64,000 bases of DNA from Neoscytalidium dimidiatum (Eukaryota > Ascomycota > Dothideomycetes > Botryosphaeriales > Botryosphaeriaceae): positions 2,356,001-2,420,000 of the forward strand of contig CM074699.1 in assembly GCA_037367355.1 (NCBI GenBank). The letters are read 5' to 3'. The translations under genes were made by a program, and so were the position numbers. Below are positions 58,719-64,000 of this stretch, piece after piece (the stretch's first letter is position 1; each line of letters starts with the position of its first letter). The notes under the pieces are model-generated. The model saw only the letters and a program-made list of their open reading frames with translations. It was not told where the DNA came from and ran no database searches.

Positions 58719-59663
58719 CTAATCGGATATGGAATGGATGACGCGGCCGCGAAGATATAAGAGGCTCATTGCTGGCCCAGAAGTGTGCGAGACACAGCAG
58801 CGCGACAGCATCAGAGGACGACAGCGAGACAGCAGACATGCGGTGAGATGGGAGGGAGGGGTCCCGGCGCAGTCCCGAACGAAACCGGCACAGCGGCGAA
58901 CAATGGAGGCGAGAAGAATGGCCTTTGTCAACGGCGCGACCGGAGCACATTCCAACGGCAACCCAGCGAACGGTCCATGACATACAGCAGAGACTCGCTC
59001 GCCAGGCTCCCGGGCGGCGGTGCGGTCACGACGGCCGGAGGACGGCAGCAGCAACAGTTCGTCGATGGCGCTCAGCCGTGCAGCGTCCAATTTCCGGGGG
59101 CAGCAGTGCGCCCAGCCTCGTTTGTGGCTGGGAGAGGCTGGGGGCGGTAGGCGGCGCAAAGCTGGGCGGAGCGAGGTATGGCGCGGCGGACGGGCTGGCT
59201 GCTTTCGAGCAGATTGGTAGAGACGGCGGTCGCTCGAGAGGCCGTTTTCAGGACAGCGGAGGCTTACAGAGCGTTTGTGCTGGATCGGGTGCGACGGCGA
59301 TGCCCGCGGCCAGCCGACGAGCGTAGAGGCAGCATGCGAAGCGCGCAGCAGTCGCACAGCGCCAGGCGATACATCATCATCCTCGTCTGTCGCGTGCAGC
59401 GGGGGGGCAAAGGCGTGGGCGGCCTGCGCGATGGGAGCGGCCGAGCGCGGGCGTTGGCTCGGGCGCTGGTGCTGGCTCTGGCTCTGGCTCTGGTTCTGGC
59501 TGCTGGCCGCTGTTGCTGCTGGCTGCTGCTGGCTGCTGCTGGGCCTCGTCAGGGGGCGGGCGCGGGCAGCGAAGGCCCGGCGGAGAGTGGCGCCTGCGAC
59601 GGCGGGCGCGGGCGACGAGACTGGTCGAGCGGGTGCTTGGATCGACGGCCGCTGCACATCCAC
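58719..59663 (-). CDS. Weak candidate ORF, 314 aa, low complexity
   Basis: Open for 314 codons from an ATG near 59661. The first part is Ala/Pro/Ser/Gln-rich with a QNQSQSQSQHQRPSQRP stretch encoded by a microsatellite; the rest is Arg/Ser/Cys-rich with no recognisable domain. Several plus frames of over 100 codons overlap it, so high GC content may explain the length. Not recognised. Confidence 0.2.
   Translation of the reverse strand: MDVQRPSIQAPARPVSSPAPAVAGATLRRAFAARARPLTRPSSSQQQPAATAASSQNQSQSQSQHQRPSQRPRSAAPIAQAAHAFAPPLHATDEDDDVSPGAVRLLRASHAASTLVGWPRASPSHPIQHKRSVSLRCPENGLSSDRRLYQSARKQPARPPRHTSLRPALRRLPPPASPSHKRGWAHCCPRKLDAARLSAIDELLLLPSSGRRDRTAAREPGERVSAVCHGPFAGLPLECAPVAPLTKAILLASIVRRCAGFVRDCAGTPPSHLTACLLSRCRPLMLSRCCVSHTSGPAMSLLYLRGRVIHSISD
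59464..59550. repeat. CTGGCT/GCTGCT microsatellite
   Basis: Imperfect array of ctggct and gctgct units; on the minus strand it reads as Gln/Ser then Gln/Ala codons. Confidence 0.85.
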
Positions 59664-60547
59664 ACGATCTGACTTCTAATAATGAACGGCTGAATGATCC
59701 CTGACGCAGGCCACTTTATGCTCCTCGTTCCTTAGGCTGCTTACCTAGCGCTGCCGGCCTCGTATCACTCCTGACCCGGCACCGCGACCTCTGCCAGTCT
59801 TGCACCTCGCTCGAACTCGAACCCTCCTCCGCATCCGTCTGTCTATCGTCTCTCGTTCAGGGCCTGTCCCCTAATTCGCAGCGTCCGATCCAAATCAAGC
59901 CTGCCCGCATCCAAGGTAAGCGTCATTCTGCGTTCCTCGGCGCGCCTGGGGCTAGGAGCAGCCGCACCAAGAGCCAGCCCACAACAACCCGCCTCAAGTC
60001 GCTCCACCGTCCCGATCGCTTGCTCAACACCCGCCAACCCGCCTGTCTACCTTCGTCCCCGGTCTGTCGCTGCCCACGTCGTCCTGTCTCTGTCTGCTGC
60101 TGCTGCTGCTGCTGGCCTGCCCCGCCTGCGCCTGCGCCCGCGCCCGTCACAGCACACCCGTCCGCAGCCCGCGCCCTCGCCGCACGCTTCTTCTCACTGG
60201 AACCGCTGCGCTCGAGCCCGTCTGCCCTGCGGTTGGGTTGTCTGACTTCGCCAGCTGCCTCGAGCGCTGTCGAGCCGCACTGCTAACCACCGCTTCGCCC
60301 ACAGAGCTTCGACGCCACTCTTTTCTGCCGCCAGCGACGCTTCCTCGAGCCGCCTGGACAGTCCAGTGTTACCGCCGAGTAGTCGCCACGAGCTCGCATA
60401 CGTCACCGCATTTTCGCCCTAATTCTGTCTGCCACTCGATCGATGCGCGTTTGAGCAGCGTGGACGCCTAGCATATCTACGGCCCGGGTTCGCTGCCGCT
60501 GCTGGACGGTCGTTACACCTCACCTCGCAAATTCGCTCCCACCCACG

Positions 60548-63500
60548 ATGCCGAATTTCATGCCCAAGGCTTTCACACGTAGGAAATCATCGGGGAACGC
60601 GTTGGAGGAGTTCGACAAGCCCACAGAGTCGACCTTCAGGGTTATGCCTCGTACTGAGGTGCAGAAGTCAGCCACCACCGGCGAACTGGGCCTGGGTGTC
60701 AGGCGCGCCTTCAATTCGCGCCCCGTGAGCTCGCCCATGGGGCCCATGCAGCCGGCCCAGCCAATCCAGCACTTGAGGCAGAACTCGTACGACGAGAGCC
60801 CCTACGCCGGCCCCGGTAATAGGTAAGATACTGCGCATTGTCTTTTGCTGCTTTGCCTAATTGTGCACTAGGGGAAGCAACGGCAGCAGTGCCGCGAACT
60901 CCAGTGCCTCGCGGTTCTATGACACGGGCTCATCCGCGCGTTACAGCTCTACCTCGACTCTGCCCTCCTCTGCCGAATTCGAGAACGACGATCTTTTCAC
61001 CAAGAAAGTTCCTGTGCCAACCGAGGCCCGCGACCGCACATCGTCCTTTACGAGCATAACAGGCCGTTTCGCATTTCATCGGAAATCTGGGAAGACCTCG
61101 GGCTCCCCACCCGCCAAGAACGATCTGGAAGACGTCAGTCTCCAGAATTCCGGTCGGGATCGCGCTATGACCGCGAGCAGTTATGCCAGCACGGCCCATC
61201 CGCCGAAACTCGAGAATCTCCCGGCAACGGACTTTGGTAACGACTTCGGTGACCTGTTCACCAGTTTCGCTAGTCAGCAGCGCAAGAGCGCCATCCTCGA
61301 GGAGTCGCCTCTCCCGCACCCCCCTCCGCTCGCTATGAGATCCGTGAGTGTGACAGGTCCTCGTGTTTGGTATTTATTAATTGTTATGACCAGGAGTCCG
61401 AGCCCATGCTGCCTCCACCTCCCAAGACTTTTGCGTCTTCCAGACCCACTCAACCTCCATCTCCCATTCGTGTTGACAGAAGTAAAGACGTGGGCGGCTC
61501 TCCCTACTCATGGGACAGTCGTGACTCCAACGATGCCCTGATGGCATCTCCTCCTGCTGCTGCTCACTCGCCCTACAACGAGAGGCCTCCGCCTGTCCCC
61601 CGCCATTCTGCCCCTCTCGCTGCCAGCCCGCCTCCCCCTCTCCAACCTCGTACCAACTCTAGCCCCGTCTCTGAACGCAAGCCGGCTCGCAACGGGCTGA
61701 TGAAGACTACTTCGACGCCCGTCGAGGATGAGGATGCCCGAATGGTCCGAGAATCGTTTAGGGCTAGCCGCGACGCCAAGGAGTTAGAGGCGGCGGCCCA
61801 GACTCGCCAAAATGGATCGTCTGAATCCTCCGTGAAAACTCCATCCTTCTCTTCTGCGCATTCGAGCGTTCAATCCCAGCATCAGGCGCAGCCTGTCACG
61901 GCTGCCTCCTCTCCGGACTCGATGGCTGAGGCCACACCTCGTGCCAAGGGCGCCAGCATGGCCAATGAAGAATCGCGCCCGTTGTTCAGCAAGACGCCTC
62001 CAACACCTCAGACGACACGGCCTGGCGTTCGTTTTGAGTCGCAGAAGCCGGCGCGTATGACTCAGGCTGAGTTTGCCGTTCTGCAACGCCAACATCAGAA
62101 GGACCCCCTAAGTGATGACGAGTCTGACGCGTCTGATGAGTATATTGATGACGACCAGGAAGAGGAAGAGCGCAAGAAGATTGAGGAGATGCGGAAGATT
62201 CGCCAGCAGCAGCAGGAGAAGATGACCGCACATCGCGAAATGATGAAGAAAACGGTCGGCGGCATGAACCAATCCTTTGGCGGTTCTGCACGCCCTGGAA
62301 GCATGGACCGGCCTGGTCTTAACAGGGCTAGCATGAGCACCTCTGAGCTTCTTGGAAATAGGACTTCCTACTATGGAGGCAATGACGAGGAAGATGAAAC
62401 AGATGATATCCCCTTGGGTATTTTGAAGGAGCACAAGTTTCCAAAACTTGGTAACCGTCTGTCGCACCACAGCTCCCTCACGAATCTTCGCTCAGCTTCT
62501 GCACAAGGCATGCGCCCTTCGTCTGCCGCTGGCTCTGTCGTTGGAGGCTCTAACAACCTGCCCCCCTTCGCCCGTGGTCTCCCGGCCGATCTTCCCTCTG
62601 AGCCTTATCTTGGCGCCAATCTGGTCCAGCAGCCCATGCGTGAATCCATTGGCTATGGTGCCATGGGCCCTGCTTCAGTGTATGAAGGCTCGACCGGTGG
62701 CAATGCACAGCCTACGTTGGTCAACATGATTGCCGATGCCGAGCAGGCGAAGGAAGCGCGGAGGGGAGGCGCAACCAAAATCTTCGGCACCGGCAATACA
62801 TATGGACAAAGGTTGCCCCAGCCGGGTGCTATGCAGCAACAGATGGGCATGGGTCAGGGCATGGGTATGCTTGGGCTGGGTATGGGCGTACCTCAGGTGC
62901 AGCCCCAGCCCCAGCAGATGTTCATGGGCCAACAGCAACAGCAGCTCAGCATGAATATGAATATGCAACAGATGCAGATGCAGCAGATGCAGGCAATGGC
63001 CCAGCTTCAGCAGCAGATGCAGATAATGTTGCAGCAGCAGCAGATGGGTATCCAGCAGGGCATGCCGCAGATGGGAATGCAACCCATGATGCAGCAAGGA
63101 ATGATGCCCCAGACCAACTTCTTGTCGCCTAACCCCTCGCAACGCCCAATGTCTATGGCTAGCAATCAGGGACTCGGACAGCAACGCACCATGAGCATGG
63201 TCAACCCGCCTAAACTGAATTTCAACGGACTGCAGCAGCAGTTCGGGAGTCATCTGGGCGCCGGCTACGCGCCGTCTCTCGCGCCCTCTGAGCGCAGCAA
63301 CGTAGGCAAGTCTGCCCGCTACAGGCCCGTTACGCAGCAGATTCATGACGGCAGTTCTACAGTCATGTCTCAGTCGACCGTTCAGCCTGGCCAGGCTGGC
63401 ACGAACCGCTTGACCATTCGGGTCAAGGCGAAGTCGCCCAAGTCGCAGACGAACGGAGCCGACGAAGATGACAACGACGATGGTTGGGGGTCTCCAAAAA

Positions 63501-63571
63501 AGAAGTGGTCGGCGAAGAAACGGTCACAGTCGGACAACCAGCTCACCGACTTCATCCCCGCTTTCGAGTGA
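60548..63571 (+). CDS. Large low-complexity fungal protein of unknown function
   Basis: Three exons (60548-60822, 60872-61343, 61394-63571) encode 974 aa. Starts MPNFMPKAFTRRKSSGNALE, a basic N-terminal block I recall from hypothetical proteins of filamentous fungi. Next come Ser-rich and Pro-rich disorder with PPPP and PPxP motifs (SH3-type ligands), FGNDFGDLFTSF, an acidic stretch leading into a coiled coil (DDDQEEEERKKIEEMRKIRQ near 510-545), a Met/Gln-rich tract (about 765-830) encoded by cagatg/cag repeats, and a basic C-terminus NDDGWGSPKKKWSAKKRS ending DFIPAFE. No membrane segment or enzyme motif. The blocks at both ends look conserved while the middle is repeat-driven; it may be a scaffold, but that is a guess. 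Confidence 0.82.
62895..63085. repeat. Met/Gln-coding CAG/CAGATG repeat tract
   Basis: Inside the 974-aa gene: dense cag, caa and atg codons encoding a Gln/Met tract, likely length-variable between strains. Confidence 0.85.
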
Positions 63572-64000
63572 ACATTGCGGCCCGCCGGATTAACGAGACG
63601 ACGCCACGACTTTCCCTTCTTTTTCCGCTGCACGATTTCGAAGCTCTGTTCCTCTCACGCTGCGAAAATAGTTCCATGGGCCAAGTTTTGGGCTCTTGCA
63701 TTTTGAAGCATTGACTTGCGTCTCGTTCTCTCGCACTCCCCCGGGGATCCTGATACCACCTCATTTTGCGTCTTATTTGGCTTGCTGGTTTCCACGTTTT
63801 CCGCACGGATCCGATCATTTTCTTGACACGTCGATTTCGCACACCTGGGTGGCTAATAATCGCGCATCACGGCATTGGGAGGTACACAAAAAGTGGCACG
63901 GGTGCTCTCGGTGCTCGAACCGCACCTCACACACCGCTTTGGCATGCGACCTTCACACTTATGTTTCTAATTTGCATACATTCCCGTTCGGCATACCCAC
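63572..64000. other. 3' flank of the 974-aa gene, no gene recognised
   Basis: Probably 3' UTR and intergenic sequence up to the window edge. Only short frames. Confidence 0.6.

Larger units (their letters stand above)
56333..60547. other. Gene-poor region, 4.2 kb
   Basis: AT-richer between 56.3 and 58.5 kb with only short frames; GC-rich from 58.7 kb with long frames on both strands. From about 59.7 to 60.5 kb the plus strand is C/T-rich with CTG runs (60098-60115), probably the long leader of the gene at 60548. One minus frame (58719-59663) is listed as a weak candidate. Confidence 0.5.

Overview
The window is nuclear DNA from a filamentous ascomycete (Pezizomycotina). The evidence is protein-coding genes on both strands, many short GT-AG introns (about 50-110 nt, with CTAAC/CTGAC-type branch sites), pyrimidine-rich leaders, and conserved fungal housekeeping proteins. 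The class cannot be fixed from the sequence alone; a dothideomycete or relative would fit. Gene models were built by hand from reading frames and splice consensus. No rRNA, tRNA, CRISPR array or complete transposon was recognised.

Layout. 1-10 kb: the tail of a possible gene cut by the left edge, a 77-aa conidiation-protein-like gene (-), and pyruvate carboxylase (-). The fourth intron of the carboxylase gene is 1,531 nt and holds the wreck of a second gene, a GIY-YIG nuclease-like domain joined to C2H2 zinc fingers. 10-16 kb: clathrin heavy chain (-), with two tiny exons near its start. 17-24 kb: eIF3j (+), a small unknown gene (+), the SSU-processome PIN protein Fcf1 (-), and a Csi2-like membrane protein (+) divergent from it. 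24-38 kb is gene-poor: a 243-aa unknown (-), a 409-aa SWIM-like protein (-), and a short two-exon bZIP-like protein (-). 38-46 kb: an ArfGAP with a UBA-like segment, a WW-PhoD phosphatase-like protein, and a mitochondrial DUF1640/Fmp32-like coiled-coil protein (all +). 48-56 kb is dense: 14-3-3 (+), Ytm1 (+), Trm112 (-), a Rad60/Esc2-type SUMO-like protein (-), and Lsm6 (+) divergent from it. 56-60.5 kb has no convincing gene. 60.5-63.6 kb: a 974-aa low-complexity protein (+).

Functionally this is a conserved housekeeping block. Five genes serve ribosome assembly, translation or RNA decay/splicing (eIF3j, Fcf1, Ytm1, Trm112, Lsm6), two serve vesicle traffic (clathrin heavy chain, ArfGAP), one is central metabolism (pyruvate carboxylase) and one is a signalling adaptor (14-3-3). 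The genes are separately transcribed and nothing suggests a biosynthetic cluster. The most unusual item is the nuclease/zinc-finger relic inside the pyruvate carboxylase intron.
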